From Welwitschia mirabilis (taxonomy: Eukaryota; Gnetophyta; Gnetopsida; Welwitschiales), in the NCBI GenBank assembly GCA_051453625.1, contig JBOZIK010000001.1:76031113-76095112 (forward strand): 64,000 bases of DNA, given 5' to 3'. The translations under genes were made by a program, and so were the position numbers. Every line of letters starts with the position of its first letter. The first letter of the stretch is position 1. The notes beneath the pieces were generated by a model, which worked only from the letters and a program-made list of their open reading frames with translations, did not search any database and had not been told where the DNA came from. This document shows, piece after piece, positions 22,254 through 34,299 of this stretch.

Positions 22254-23079
22254 TTTCATGTAGTTTTTTTCCCTATCTAGATATTAAACTTACTACAAAA
22301 GAAATATCAAGTCATGTGATTGATGTATACATAAGACTACAAATTAAACTTTTATACAATGTAGCATTAACTTTAAGAGTAATATCTATTTTACTTAACT
22401 TTAAACCAATAATCAAAGGTGTGAAAAAGGATATATGATTTTCCATAGTAAATCTCTTCAGAAAATCAAATGCATGTTTATGCTAAGAGATAAAGATTAA
22501 ATTATCATTTTATTTAACTTTAAATTCAAGAAAATAACTCAAATTTCAGATTGTTAAGATCTTAAATCCTTTTAGCATGTAATCTTTAAATTTTTATAAA
22601 TGTTTAGGATAGCTTTTCATGCAAATCAAATCATTCACATATATGGAAGTAATCATGATTTTTCATATAAATTTTTAACATTAATTGTCTCAAATGCTAT
22701 GCATAGCGATCTTATCTTAATATATACATAACCTTATATAACTTATGTTCAAGAGTTTACTTTTCCTTAATGATTTATTGAACTAGTTGTTTAACATTAA
22801 TATCTTTTTCAAGATAATAATTTAAGAAATATACTTAACATTAAGATATTTAATTTTCGAATAAACTACACCTTTTATTAAAAATGATATTTAGTTTTTA
22901 ATTATTTAATGTAATGCAACTAATAACTAATCTAATAGTTTCTGATTTTGTAACTATAGAAAAAGTTTCAAAAAAGTTTTAATAAAAAGTGTATGAAAAA
23001 TGATATGCTAGAAATCTTGCTTTATATCTATTATATTATTATTTAGATTCCTATTTAACTTATAATACCATTTTATAGA
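22254..23079 (-). pseudogene. Copia element B: reverse transcriptase, C-terminal part
   Basis: Minus-strand translation gives, from high to low coordinate, K-W-Y-Y-K-L-N-R-N (usual K-W-V-Y-K), E-T-F-S-I-V-T-K-S-E-T-I-R-L-V-I near 22900-22950 (usual E-T-F-A-P-V-A-R), Y-F-L-x-F-K-V-K, F-D-F-L-K-R-F-T-M-E-N, L-Y-K-S-L-I-C-S-L-M-Y near 22345 and V-S-L-I-S-R near 22275. Frames shift and stops are common. The N-terminal part of the same RT lies at 25955-26255, separated by a short-LTR insertion. The left side is cut by chromovirus A, so RNase H is not present. Confidence 0.78.
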
Positions 23080-25954
23080 TGCAGGATTTGAAAACCCTTA
23101 AGCATAGATCAAAACCAAAGGAATTAGGAAAAAAATCCCTGAGAGCCTAAATAATAATCTTTAAAAGTAGCTGAATAAATCAATGTGTAGATAAATTGTC
23201 CAAGTAAATCTCCTCCTATTTTCTCTAAGATCCATGAATAAAGGGATCATCCCATACATATGTATTTGACTCTAACAAATAAACCAATAATAATAAGGAA
23301 TTTTCACATATATCTTTCATTTCTTTTAATCTCTCTTCTAAATATAACTTCACGTATTTTTAATGTTCCTTATCATGCTAAATTTAAAATATTGGCATTA
23401 TATCATGCCATGGAAACTCTAACAAAACCCCCTCTAATGATAACATTTTAAATTTTCTAAAAACCCTCATTTGATGTGTGCATTATTCCATTTCATGTCA
23501 CAAATTTTACAAGAATTCATCTCAAGATATTATAAGGCTAGTTATATACTTCTAATAATTTTTGAGGGTAACTTAGGAGATTTCCTACATCTCCTCTTTT
23601 GATGATATTTCCATATCTCAAATCATGTGGCTATAAGGCTTTTCCATTCTACACTTTACTTCACACTCTTTTCTTTAGAGTGGATGATAGAGTGAATCAT
23701 GATTGTCAAGTAAACCAACTAGACTTAGTGTGCCTTATTTTAATTTCAAGACATATAGTACATAAAGCATAATGAATGCAATTTAAAAAAGGGGATGTAA
23801 ATGTCTTCCTCAAATTCTATACCACCTATATAATTAACATCATCAAATTAAAGTAATAAGGAATAACATACAATCATGGAGATAGGTTTTACCTTACATT
23901 AGTAGCTGATAAGGTATACATTTCTTATTTTAAACATCCCTTTTTTGGATTAAAAAACAATTATTAATAGAAGTTAAAAAAATGGCTAGAAGCATTTAGA
24001 GAAATAATTGCCATGCAAACAAATTAAAAAATCAATAGTATCATGGACAAGTCTAAGGATGACTAGGCATGATCAGTGCTACAGATTATGAGATATCTCC
24101 ACACATTTTAGGGCTATAGTCCTTTGTTTTNNNNNNNNNNCCAGACATCATGCCACTGCAATTAATCTAGATATCCAAAGATGCATTGCTCTTGAATTTT
24201 CTATTAGATTTCGTATTTGATGAATGCCTTGCTAGACTTCTCATGGCTAACTTTGATGAGATTGTTTTACCTTCTTCTAGTAGAAGTACAATAGAATATA
24301 ATGTAGACTCAACCATTCTGCCTTACATCTTGCTTCACATCACATAGAATGTCAAAAGGAAAAAAAAAACAAAGGAGAGAGATCTTTAAACTTCAAATAG
24401 GCTACATCATTATTAACTTAGTGAAGCAATCATACTTGTGCTGCTTTAATATTTTTGGAATGGTGCTTTATCTTCTTATAGCATGACTTGCCTTTATGAA
24501 TGTGTTCCTATGATCATTAGCATTAAATGATGTGTCTTGCCTTTACCAGAGTAATCCTTTAATCATTGCCATTCATTATCATATCTAGTTTCACTTCAAT
24601 TTTAGAGAGGTTAAGAGATCAAGCATTTTTCTTCTAATTTTAATCAAATCAATCACAAAAATTACAATGATGATAATAGTCTTAGATAATACTAAGTAAG
24701 AAGAAGTCTAGCTGAGTAACTAACTAGAGTCTTATTAGAGAAACTTTAGCATTACTTTCTTGACATTAGGTTCATATTCAAAATAAAGTGAGGAAAAAAA
24801 TTATTAAAGAAAGTAATAATGGAAAATATGTTTATAGGTTTTATAGAAAGAGGTTTTTATGCTCCACGACCTTGGTAGATACATGAATGTCCATTAAAGG
24901 TAAGAATTATAGAGTTGATCTATAATGCTAGAAGAATAGTACAATAAAATGATTAAAAAGTAGTATATGGTAAGTAACGGCCTTTTAGATTACTTTTATG
25001 CTAGCAATTTAGGTATGTAATTCTAGTAACATCAGTACACATGAGCTTTAGAATCCTGTCAATTCATCCTTTTTAGAAAAAGTTAAGATAAATTTCTTTG
25101 AATCTTCATTTGTAGTGATTGAGTTTCAATTGTAAAAATCCTTTTCTCCTTTCAAATAGTAGAGATCATAAGAAGAAACATGGCTTTTTTCTTTTGTTGG
25201 GAGATCCACAAACAATGACTCATATAAGGCCACTAAGTATAAATTTGGTAAGATTAAAAACATGTCATTTTCTTTTTTGGTGTATAAATCTAGTATGATC
25301 AGAGACATTCTTCCTTCTCTTATAGTCAAAACAAAATGACTTCTCCATTGCAAAAAAGGCTCAATACTTTTATTTGCATTATTAGTGAAAAATATTTAGG
25401 TCATTCACATATGTAATAATTCTATACATTTTAGAAGTAGTTGAAATACTTTTTAGTGTATTTTTTGCATTCTTTAGTGTATTCGCCCTTCTATATGTTA
25501 ATCTTTCATGACATTTCCATTTGCAATTTAGAGCAAGAATGATAAAAAGCTAGCCTTTAATGCAATATTCAAAGGTAAACCCTCTATCTTCTTTAACAAA
25601 AATTAATTCTACAGCATAAGAATAATAAAAAGAATAATAAAAATTAAATAATAAACACTAGAAATAATTAACAAAAATAGAGGGTTTGGCAGCCTTAGAA
25701 GCCTTTATAACCTCATATAAAAATTATTCTTCTTATAAGTTTAATATATGGCTAGTAATTAAGCATTACCAAAGCTCACTCTAATACTAATTATAGGGTT
25801 TGAAAACACTTAAGTAAAGATCAAGACCAAAGGAATTGGAAAAAATCCTAGGGACTTAAATAATAATCTTTAAAAGAAGCTCAATTTTTCATTATAATAA
25901 AATCAATTTATACATAAATTGTTTAAATAACTTCCCTTAAATCTCTTTATAATA
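23080..25954 (-). mobile_element. Short-LTR, apparently non-autonomous retroelement inside copia B
   Basis: Two direct repeats of about 155-163 bp bound it (23080-23234 and 25792-25954), alike at most positions: GGNTTTGAAAACNCTTAAG, ACCAAAGGAATT, TAAATAATAATCTTTAAAAG. The outer flanks carry the same five bases, ATAGA (23075-23079 and 25955-25959), and the copia RT reads on across the join. A Met-tRNA-like primer site on the minus strand (complement CTCTAATACTAAT, about 25779-25791) touches the right LTR, so the element reads right to left. The 2.56-kb interior shows no gag or pol. It holds a minus 75-codon frame at 25126-25353 and a plus 63-codon frame at 23260-23451, neither recognised, and 10 N at 24131-24140. 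TRIM- or LARD-like in plan. Confidence 0.72.
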
Positions 25955-26255
25955 ATAGATATAATTTATTATCTTCTATAAGTCTTATTAACATCCAAGT
26001 TTTATTCCCTTCAATTACACCAACTTTCTCATTTATGAACTTTATCTACTTCAAGTTATCTTTAGCTTCCTCATAATGTAATGATTCATCTTTCACATTT
26101 CAAATAAAAGAACATGTACAAATTCCTTATTATAAAATATTTCCCTATAAATATCAAATAAATCTTGTACCATTTTTAGAGTTACCTCATTAGCTATCTA
26201 GAAAGAAGGAGATGTAATAGAAGATCCTATACTTGAAGAAGGAGATGTACATGAA
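25955..26255 (-). pseudogene. Copia element B: linker and N-terminal reverse transcriptase
   Basis: The minus strand gives D-E-S-L-H-Y-E-E-A-K-D-N-L-K then I-K-F-I-N-E-K-V-G-V-I-E-G-N-K-T-W-M-L-I. The copia counterpart is P-x-x-Y-E-E-A...W-x-x-A-M-x-E-E-I-x-A-I-E-x-N-x-T-W-x-L-V. It joins the C-terminal RT part across the short-LTR insertion. On its upstream side it is cut by Athila-type element 2. Confidence 0.72.
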
Positions 26256-26260
26256 TAACT

Positions 26261-27514
26261 ATTGTGATGCTAATTTATACGAATTTAATGGTGTATTTCA
26301 AGGGCTTTTACAGGACTTTTATATAGGTTTGGATGCAATACTAATAATTATGGAAGACAAACAAGATAATCATTGAAATATGCAATTCTTAGCATATCTG
26401 GAGGCTTTTTAAACTTATTCTAATACTTCATAATTTGAAAGAAGGATGTGCTATGTAGAAGACTGATTTATCTTTGAAATTAAAGATGAGGAAGCCTATT
26501 ATCCCCTCTATCATCTCCATGATAGGTAGAATGATAGCACTACTAACTTGGAAAGAAGCTACAGGGTTGACAGCAAGGCCTGAAGCTAATTGAGTACCTT
26601 TTAACATAGAGTGATATCCCCTTTGTCATCCTCATGATAATTAGGATGAAAACTATTTTCTATGACAAAAAGAAATTATCTTTATAATGGAGTTATGTGA
26701 TCCATTTGAGCTATTAGGGTTTCTTCTCTAACTTTTATGGTTAAGCTTCTAAAACTTTATATTAAAACTATAAATATCCTCCCTTTTCCTCACTTACGTT
26801 TGCATCTTTTTACACCTGATGATCTTATGATAAAAGACTAAAGGACAAGAGGTCTATCTAGTAGCTATAGAAAGAAGTTACCCTCGGTGTTAGGGTAAGA
26901 ATCCTTCACTAAGGAGCTGCTACTTTGTTATAAGTGGGTGTAAAAGTTTTATGATTAATTCAAGTTCTCTTTTCACTCTAATTCTATTTATGTCTTTTAT
27001 GGTTTAAGTTGGTTATAGTTTAATGACAATTTCATAATTTATTTAGATCATAAAGACAACCTTTAATAAGGTTGACTTTGGTTAGTTTAGGTTTGCATTG
27101 CTGTCTTATTCCAATTCCATATTACATTCGATATTCTATTTGGCATATATCATAGTTTATGTTGGTTAGAAACAAGAAAAAAACTCTTTTTAATTCACTT
27201 GAATTATAGAGAGCTAGTTCTTGTGACAGGAGAATTAGGATTAAATTATAATTCATTTCATTTCTATTTATCATCCATTGCATTTCATATTCATTAACCA
27301 TTGAATTGTATTTTCATATTTGTTTACTTTCATTTATTAAAAAATAAAATACTAAAAATACTCTTAGAAATAAATTTTTTAAGCCCAATTACTTTGTTGG
27401 GATTACAAAATTCATGTTAACTCTTATCTATATTAGTATGTGTCTTTCTATAAGTAATTTTATTTATAGGTTTAGCTAAAGAACTTAAGGATTGTATAAA
27501 TTCACGCCATAACA
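26261..27514 (+). repeat. 5' LTR of Athila-type element 2
   Basis: 1254 bp, starting TATTGTGATG and ending CGCCATAACA before the primer site. It carries the TATA box TATAAATA at 26769-26776 and dyads at 26508-26537 and near 26617-26645. Compared with the 3' LTR pieces, roughly one base in five or six differs by eye, so this is an old insertion. Confidence 0.83.
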
Positions 27515-27517
27515 TTT

Positions 27518-27533
27518 TGACACCATTACAGGA
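27518..27533 (+). other. Primer-binding site, tRNA-Asp type, decayed
   Basis: TGACACCATTACAGGA follows the 5' LTR after TTT. Against TGGCGCCGTTGCCGGGGA it shows G-to-A changes and one lost base. Confidence 0.72.
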
Positions 27534-28379
27534 AATGTTCGCAAGGACCTAAGGAATTGTTAATACCTAGATAAGTACCTCTAATTTTTCATTTAGGTTA
27601 TTTAGTTGAAATAGTGCTGTATTTTTAATAGATCTTGGAGTAGATTTATTTTAGTAATTTTTATTTTTCATAGTTTTTAGGATCCTTGTTGTCCTTTCTG
27701 TCAATCCAATGATATTGGAAATGATAGTTCTAAAATTTTAAATTTATTTTCTATTTTACAAGTTTTCTTTCTATTCATAGATTAGTAATAAAGGTACTAT
27801 CATCTTATTTATTGTCCTCATGACAGCCTGGATGAAATTTTTTTTAAATTTTTGTAATATTTTTTTTTTTATTTTTGGTCTTTTGTCACATTGATCATAC
27901 TCACTCCTATCATCTCGATGATTAGGCAGATGATGGTCTGTTATTTTTTATTTTGGGTTTCTATTTATTATCTGAGCATTCAAGGATATGATAAATTCTA
28001 TTAGAAGGATGAAATATTAGAGAGAGTGAAACCTGATTAAAGAAAATAATAGAGAAGGATTATTTAACTATGAGCAAATATAGGTATGCACACCCAGGTA
28101 TGTAACTTCCAAGACTTGAAGAAGAATATTTTTTTTCTTTTATTAGTTTAGAATTAGATTCTGTAAAAGAAAATTGTACTATAGAAGTAGATTATGTTAT
28201 TTCTTCTTCAAATATGTCGAATAGAGTAAAATCATCATAAAAACAAAAGCAAGTCACTTCATCCAGTACTCTAATTATAATAGGAACTTATACTATGAAT
28301 GCAAACATTGCTCTTAAAGATTTACTTGCTATTTGAAAACATGAAATCTAAAATCCTTTTAATTTACCCCTTAGTGATG

Positions 28380-29830
28380 ATGTAGAGTTACGAAATTTGA
28401 GTGTATATCCAGAGTTTTTAGGGAAATCTAAGAAGAATCCTTTCCAACATTTAGATAATATTGAATAACTTGTTCTTACCTTAGGAATGGGAAGAAAAAT
28501 ATTAGTGACTATACTTATATAATTATTTTCCTAGTCATAGTTAGTGGAAGAAAAAAAATTTGGCTTAAAACCATTCCAAACAAGAGTCTTAAATATTGGA
28601 GTTAAGTGCATGAATTGTTTATCAAAAGAGCTTAGAGTGAAAGTTCCATGAGATAAAGAAGAAGAGAAGTAATCAACTTTCAATAATATCCTCATGAGGA
28701 TTATTCCACAACTTATAAGCATTTTATCATAGCTAGTCATGCCAATCCTATTAATGAATTTTGTAAAGTAGAATTAGTTAATTATTTCTACAGTGGATTG
28801 AATTATCCAACTAAAAAACTTGTAGAATTTTCTTATGAAGAAAAATTATTGAATTTAAACCTTGTTTATTCATGAAGTGTGTTGGAAATCCTAGTAGAAA
28901 TAAATCAAACTTGGCCTAAACCCACTAAAGAAAATCGAACTGTAGGCCAAATCACAAAAGATTTAAAGAAAGTTAAATATGACATGGAAGAATAGATAAG
29001 TGATCCAATCAACCTACTTAAAGACTTTACTACCACCCTAAAGAAATAAACATAATTAATAGTTGATGCAAAGATAGTAAAAGATAAAAACACCACTTTA
29101 ACTTGTGAAATTTGAATATGAATCTTATCCAACTAAAGAACTTTCCTTGTTATCAACTTATAAAGAAAGGATGTTTGAGGAAGTTTATGCTTTTAACCAA
29201 AGAACACTTAACTTCAAAAGTTAACCTCAGTTTCAACAAATATTAGGTGAACAATCAACATGAAAACCTTTTGAAATTAGATTTAGAAATTCAAACTTCC
29301 AACCAAATAACTTTAACTTCTAACAAAATCAAAATGAACCACTTAGAGAATCCATAGAAGAGATGAGAGAAGTATAAGAAAAAAATAACAGCAACATTGA
29401 AAACTTAGTAAATGTTTTTCAACAAATAATTATTACCAACCAAATACCACAATGGTCTCTTATATCGTAATGTTTATCAAATTCAAATGAAGTCAAGAAA
29501 GATTTGAAAGTAGTATTAAGAAGTGGAAATGATATGATACCTCCTACCCATGAGGTTTTAACTTCCAAAAATGATGAAGTGAATGAAAAATATAGTGTAG
29601 AAATTTTAGACTCTTATAACTTCCATTAACATCACATACTAAAATCTCCACTAAAAATTCTTTATAAGAAAACAAAGGAAAAAAATCATCTTTACCTTAG
29701 CTTAATCAGTTGAATATGAATCCTGCCTTTGATGAATACCTGAACATCTTAATGCAAGAGGTAAATGTCAACTTGTCTTTTTGAAAAATCTTGCAAGAAA
29801 ATCCTAAATATTCTATGTTGTGAAAGGACC
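28380..29830 (+). pseudogene. Athila-type element 2 gag remnant
   Basis: The same protein as gag of element 1, and alignable along its length. Landmarks are K-F-G-L-K-P-F-Q-T-like wording near 28555-28590, the segment I-N-E-F then E-L-V-N-Y-F-Y-S-G-L-N near 28750-28803, and the C-terminal N-L-V-N-V-F-Q-Q-I-I near 29403-29435. L-R-S-G-N-D-M-I-P-P-T-H-E and V-E-I-L-D-S follow, then N-M-N-P-A-F-D-E-Y near 29712. Many TAA, TAG and TGA stops. The protease follows within 100 bases. Confidence 0.75.
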
Positions 29831-29929
29831 TAGTCATAAAGAAAACAAAAATGTACCATTGCTAGTAAAGTTTTTCTTGCTCAATCTATTTCCAAGTCAT
29901 AAAGAAATGTTCTAAATTTAAAGACCTTG

Positions 29930-30500
29930 GGCTGCAACTTTGAGTATTACCTTAGAAGTAAACAAAAGAATTTGAAATGATTTAATTTATATAGGAGCTA
30001 GTGTGAATACCATGTCTTTTTACATATGTAAGATACTTGGGTTGGAAAAAAAAATAGAACTTACACAAATTATCTTGGAATTGGCTGATACTTTAATTAA
30101 TAAATCATTAAGGATTATTAAGGACCTAGTCATATAAATTGAAGAAGCCTTTTACCCATAGATGTTGTCATTATTGAGGTAGAACATGATGGAGACTATC
30201 CACTTCTCTTAAAAAGAGCGTTTTATGCAACTTCTCATTGTATCATTGACACACGGCCTAAGATGATGGGATGTCATTTTGGCAATAAAAATTTTACCAT
30301 TTGTGTATTTGATGCTGCTAAGAAAGACACAGGAAATGAGTTTAACTTAGAATATGGATTAAAACCAACCTTGTTCTTATAACATTGACTAATTGAGGAG
30401 AGATTGATAATGCTACATGATTCAACTTTATATGATGACCCAATTGAAATACACTGTCTTAAGTTTGAGGATGAAGAATACATTGATTAGGGAAAAATTC
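29930..30500 (+). pseudogene. Athila-type element 2 aspartic protease remnant
   Basis: The protease would cut the polyprotein. The frame reads Y-I-G-A-S-V-N-T-M-S-F then L-G-L-E-K-K-I at about 29988-30050. The Athila motif is D-L-G-A-S-x-N-L-M-P, so the catalytic Asp is replaced by Tyr. L-E-L-A-D-T-L-I-N-K-S follows (usual L-Q-L-A-D-R-S). Near 30180 D-Y-P-L-L-L-K-R-A-F-Y-A-T matches the flap-side I-P-L-I-L-G-R-P-F-L-A-T. The end is cut by the LTR insertion at 30544. Confidence 0.72.
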
Positions 30501-30543
30501 AACATATTCACTCAATAGAAAAACTTTTTCTAGAGTGTGATCC

Positions 30544-31445
30544 TGTAACACCCCAACTTTAATTACCCTAATTAACCATAATATTTTTTTTTTTTATAGT
30601 TATTAACTATCATGCANNNNNNNNNNNNNNNNNNNNNNNNNNNNNNNNNNNNNNNNNNNNNNNNNNNNNNNNNNNNNNNNNNNNNNNNNNNNNNNNNNNN
30701 NNNNNNNNNNNNNNNNNNNNNNNNNNNNNNNNNNNNNNNNNNNNNNNNNNNNNNNNNNNNNNNNNNNNNNNNNNNNNNNNNNNNNNNNNNNNNNNNNNNN
30801 NNNNNNNNNNNNNNNNNNNNNNNNNNNNNNNNNNNNNNNNNNNNNNNNNNNNNNNNNNNNNNNNNNNNNNNNNNNNNNNNNNNNNNNNNNNNNNNNNNNN
30901 NNNNNNNNNNNNNNNNNNNNNNNNNNNNNNNNNNNNNNNNNNNNNNNNNNNNNNNNNNNNNNNNNNNNNNNNNNNNNNNNNNNNNNNNNNNNNNNNNNNN
31001 NNNNNNNNAGAAAAACTTTTTCTAGAGTGTGATCCCATGTCTATCATTCCCACAATAGATGAGATGACAACTAAAAATCTCAAGTTAGAACTAAAGAAAC
31101 TATCCTAGGGTTTAAAATATATTTTTCTATTATATAAATAGATGAAATCCTTAATAATAAGTGACTATCTAACTCCTCAACATGAATCCATCTTGATATC
31201 CCTCTTAATGTCTACAGAAGACGCATATGCCTAGATCCATAAAGAGTTAGCTACCATACCTCTTTCCATAGNNNNNNNNNNNNNNNNNNNNNNNNNNNNN
31301 NNNNNNNNNNNNNNNNNNNNNNNNNNNNNNNNNNNNNNNNNNNNNNNNNNNNNNNNNNNNNNNNNNNNNNNTTCATTAATATCAAAATGTTTTACATAGT
31401 TTAGAAACCCTATTAATTAAAGCTTACAAAATGTGGGTTATAACA
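30544..31445 (-). mobile_element. LTR insertion (solo LTR or full element) in Athila-type element 2; only ends seen
   Basis: The left end TGTAACACCCCAACTTTAA begins at 30544, and the right end GTGGGTTATAACA stops at 31445. GATCC flanks both (30539-30543 and 31446-31450). The ends match the two ends of the minus-strand chromovirus LTR at 46073 and 51259, in the same orientation. Between them are two gaps (30617-31008, 31272-31371) and, at 31009-31271, a copy of the Athila sequence with no insertion, reading straight through GATCC. Confidence 0.78.
31009..31271 (+). other. Empty-site copy of the LTR insertion locus, between two gaps
   Basis: AGAAAAACTTTTTCTAGAG and GTGATCCCATGTCTATC run on without an LTR. 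Against the flanks at 30518-30543 and 31446-31690 I count about eight differences in 240 bases. It is either the other haplotype or a close paralogue placed here by the assembly. Confidence 0.7.
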
Positions 31446-31699
31446 GATCCCATGTCTATCATTCCCACAATAGACGAGATGATAACTAAAAATCTCAAGT
31501 TAGAACTAAAGAAACTACCCTAGGGTTTAAAATATATTTTTCTATTATATAAATAGATGAAACCCTTGATAATAAGTGACTATCTAACTCCTCAACAGGA
31601 ATCCATCTTGATATCCCTCTTAATGTCTACAGAAGATGCATATGCCTAGATCCATAAAGAGTTAGCTAACATACCTCTTTCCATAGTTTAACATAAGAT

Positions 31700-32860
31700 T
31701 TACTTAGAAGATAATGTTAAACCTATTACGTAACCCCAAAGAAGGCTCAACCCAGCTCTTAAGCAAATGGTTAAAGATGAAATCATTAAACTTATAAATA
31801 TCGAGATCATATATGTTATATTTGATAGTGAGTGGGTTAGTCCCTTAATAGAAATTTTAAAGAAAGGGGGGTAATGGAGAATGTGCATTGATTTTAGAAA
31901 ACTTAATCAAGTTACTAAAAAGGATCATTGCACTTTATTCTTTCTTGATCAAGTACTTGATAGAATCCAAGGCCATGCCTACTACTATTTTCTTGATGAG
32001 TATAGTGGTTATAATTAAATTTGTATAGCAAGTGAGAACCAAGCAAAAATAACCTTTACCTCACCATTTAAAATCTTTTCCTTAAGATGAATGTCCTTTA
32101 TACTTTGCAATGCCCCTGAAATTTTTCAATGAGTTATGATGATGATTATTTCTAATATGTTAGATAACTCTATTGAAATTTTCATGAATGACTTCTCCAT
32201 CTTTCATGACACTTTTGAATAAACAATAGAATAATTAGAGAAATATTTAGATTGATTTATAAAGAGTAACTTACATTTGAGTTGTGAAAAGAGTTTTCTC
32301 CTTGTTAACCATGGAATTATTTTAGGACATCATATTTTGAAGGAAGGGATTAGGATGGATCCTATCAAAGTTGATATCATTAAAAACCTTTTCCCTCTAA
32401 CTAATGTCAAACATGTTAAATCATTTCTTGGTTAAGCTAGTTTCTATCATTATTTTATTTATGATTATGAAAAAATTTGTAAACCAATTCACTCCTTACT
32501 TGAAAAAGATGTTAAATTTAATTGGAACGGTGCATGTCAACTTGCATTTGAAACTCTTAAAAAAACATTTTTTCTAAACCTATTATCATGGGTCCCAACT
32601 TGAATAAAGATTTTAAACTTATGTATGTTACAAGCAACATTGCTAGGGTTGGGGTTTTTGGCTAAAAATATGAAAATGACCTTCACGTCATATCCTATCT
32701 TAGTAAAACTTTGTTTCAAGTGCAATTTTACTACACCATTATTAAGATAGAAACTCTTGCCGTCATCTTTTGTCTTAATCATCTTAGACATTATCTTCTT
32801 GGTTTTCACATATATGTTTACACCGATCATGTAACAATTGCTATCTTATGAACAAGAAAG
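31700..32860 (+). pseudogene. Athila-type element 2 reverse transcriptase and RNase H remnant
   Basis: Landmarks in order: S-E-W-V-S-P-L-I-E-I near 31832-31860 (Athila S-x-W-V-S-P-V), W-R-M-C-I-D-F-R-K-L-N near 31880-31912, F-L-D-E-Y-S-G-Y-N at about 31990-32016, and the catalytic box F-M-N-D at 32181-32192 (usual F-M-D-D; GAT to AAT). I-I-L-G-H-H-I-L-K-E-G-I and V-K-S-F-L-G-x-A-S-F-Y-H-Y-F follow near 32317 and 32418. RNase H has Y-V-T-S-N near 32624 where D-A-S is expected, then I-S-Y-L-S-K-T-L and Y-T-D-H-V near 32815. Stops: TGA and TAA at several former Trp, Gln and Arg codons. Confidence 0.85.
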
Positions 32861-33199
32861 ATTCTAATACTAGACTTATTAGGTGGATCCTTCTCATTTA
32901 AGAATTTAATCCCACCATCATTGATAAAGCTGAAAAACATAATAATGTTGCCAATCATTTCTCTTGACTTTCTTATTCTCATAATGAACTTCCCATAAAT
33001 GACTCTTTTCTAGAAGAACAACTTTTTGTGATTGAGTAATTTTATGTCATTTATTTTTCTCATTACACTCCTTCATATGTTGATATTGTTAACTACCTTG
33101 TTACTATGAATACACTTTAGTATTGAACCCATAACCAATGCAAATATTTTCTTCATAGGGTTGGAGACTATGAGTGGAATGGACCCCATTTTTATAGAA

Positions 33200-34260
33200 G
33201 ATGTAAAGACAAATCATGTGTAAGTATGTGCCTGAGGAAAAAGCTTAAAATCTTTATCATGGTGGGGTATGTAGGGGATACTTTATGGTCAAAATACTAC
33301 CATGAAAATTCTTCAGTCTGATTTTTATTAATCTACTCTTTTCAAGAATCCATTTGACTTTACTAGAAGGTGTGATGTGTGTTAATGTTATGGTAGCCTA
33401 ATCCATTCTCAAGATATGCTTCTTAAGCCTCTAGTTGAATGTGAACTTTTTGATTATTAGGAAATTGACTTTGTAGACCCAATTAAACCACTGTTTCATG
33501 ATAAATATTATATACTAGTAGCTGTTAATTATGTTACTAGGTGGGTAGGTGTTGTTCCTACTACCAAAACTAATGATCAAACCATTTGTAATTTTGTTCA
33601 GACTCATATGTTTCAATGTTTTGGTTTTTTATGAATTATCACTAATGATTAGGGAACTTATTTCATTAACCACCATTTTTGAAAAATCCTTCTATCCATT
33701 GGTATTGAACATCAAATTACATGTGCTTATCATCCTCAAATTAATGGCTAATCTAAAAATGCAAATAGAGAAATAAAAAGAATGCTCTAAAAATTAGTCT
33801 CTACCAATAGAAAAACATGATTCTCTAAACTTAATGATGTTCTTTAGGCTTACTATACCACCTGGTGTAACTCTTTAGGTTTCTCACCATATGAACTTGT
33901 GTATGGAAAAGTTTGTGACTTATCATTTGATGTATGCTATAACTGCTATCAACTCATCCATCAAATTGATTTTGTCAACTTGGATGAACTCATGACTTAC
34001 ATTATCAACTCATTCATAAAGCCCTAGCTAATTTCAAACATCAAAAAAAGATTATCCATAAGCAATTTAAACCTAGTTAAATTTTTCTTTTATATAACAC
34101 CTAAGTACACCTTTTATACAACAAGTTAAATTCTAAATGGATAGGTCCTTATCTTATAGAAAAAGTACATTCAAATGGATCAGTTAAAATATCTGATCCA
34201 AACACTAGAGAAATTCAAAAGTTAATGAACAATGGTTAAAAATTTATGAGCCATCTACTG
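33200..34260 (+). pseudogene. Athila-type element 2 integrase remnant
   Basis: The zinc-binding end C-D-V-C then C-Y-G lies near 33371-33392. The first catalytic Asp is in E-I-D-F-V-D-P-I (GAC at 33467-33469). The second is in T-N-D-stop-G-T-Y-F (GAT at 33647-33649, with TAG where Gln or Arg usually sits). The Glu is in N-A-N-R-E-I-K-R-M-L (GAA at 33770-33772), after Y-H-P-Q-I-N-G. Then L-V-Y-G-K-V-C-D-L near 33897 matches the Athila L-V-Y-G-K-A-C-H-L. The C-terminal S-K-W-I-G-P-Y-L-I-E-K-V lies near 34135-34170. All three catalytic acids survive as codons although the frame does not. Confidence 0.85.
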
Positions 34261-34299
34261 ATGAAACCTTGAATATAATAGAAGTACTTTCTTTGGAAT

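Noticed and set aside
23058-23075. GGTATTATAAG on the minus strand as a Met-tRNA primer site
   Set aside because: In frame it is the K-W-Y-Y-K of copia reverse transcriptase, so it is coding sequence of copia B beside the insertion.
30610-31083. Long frames across runs of N (also near 36569, 46542, 50064, 50755)
   Set aside because: They consist almost wholly of unknown bases.
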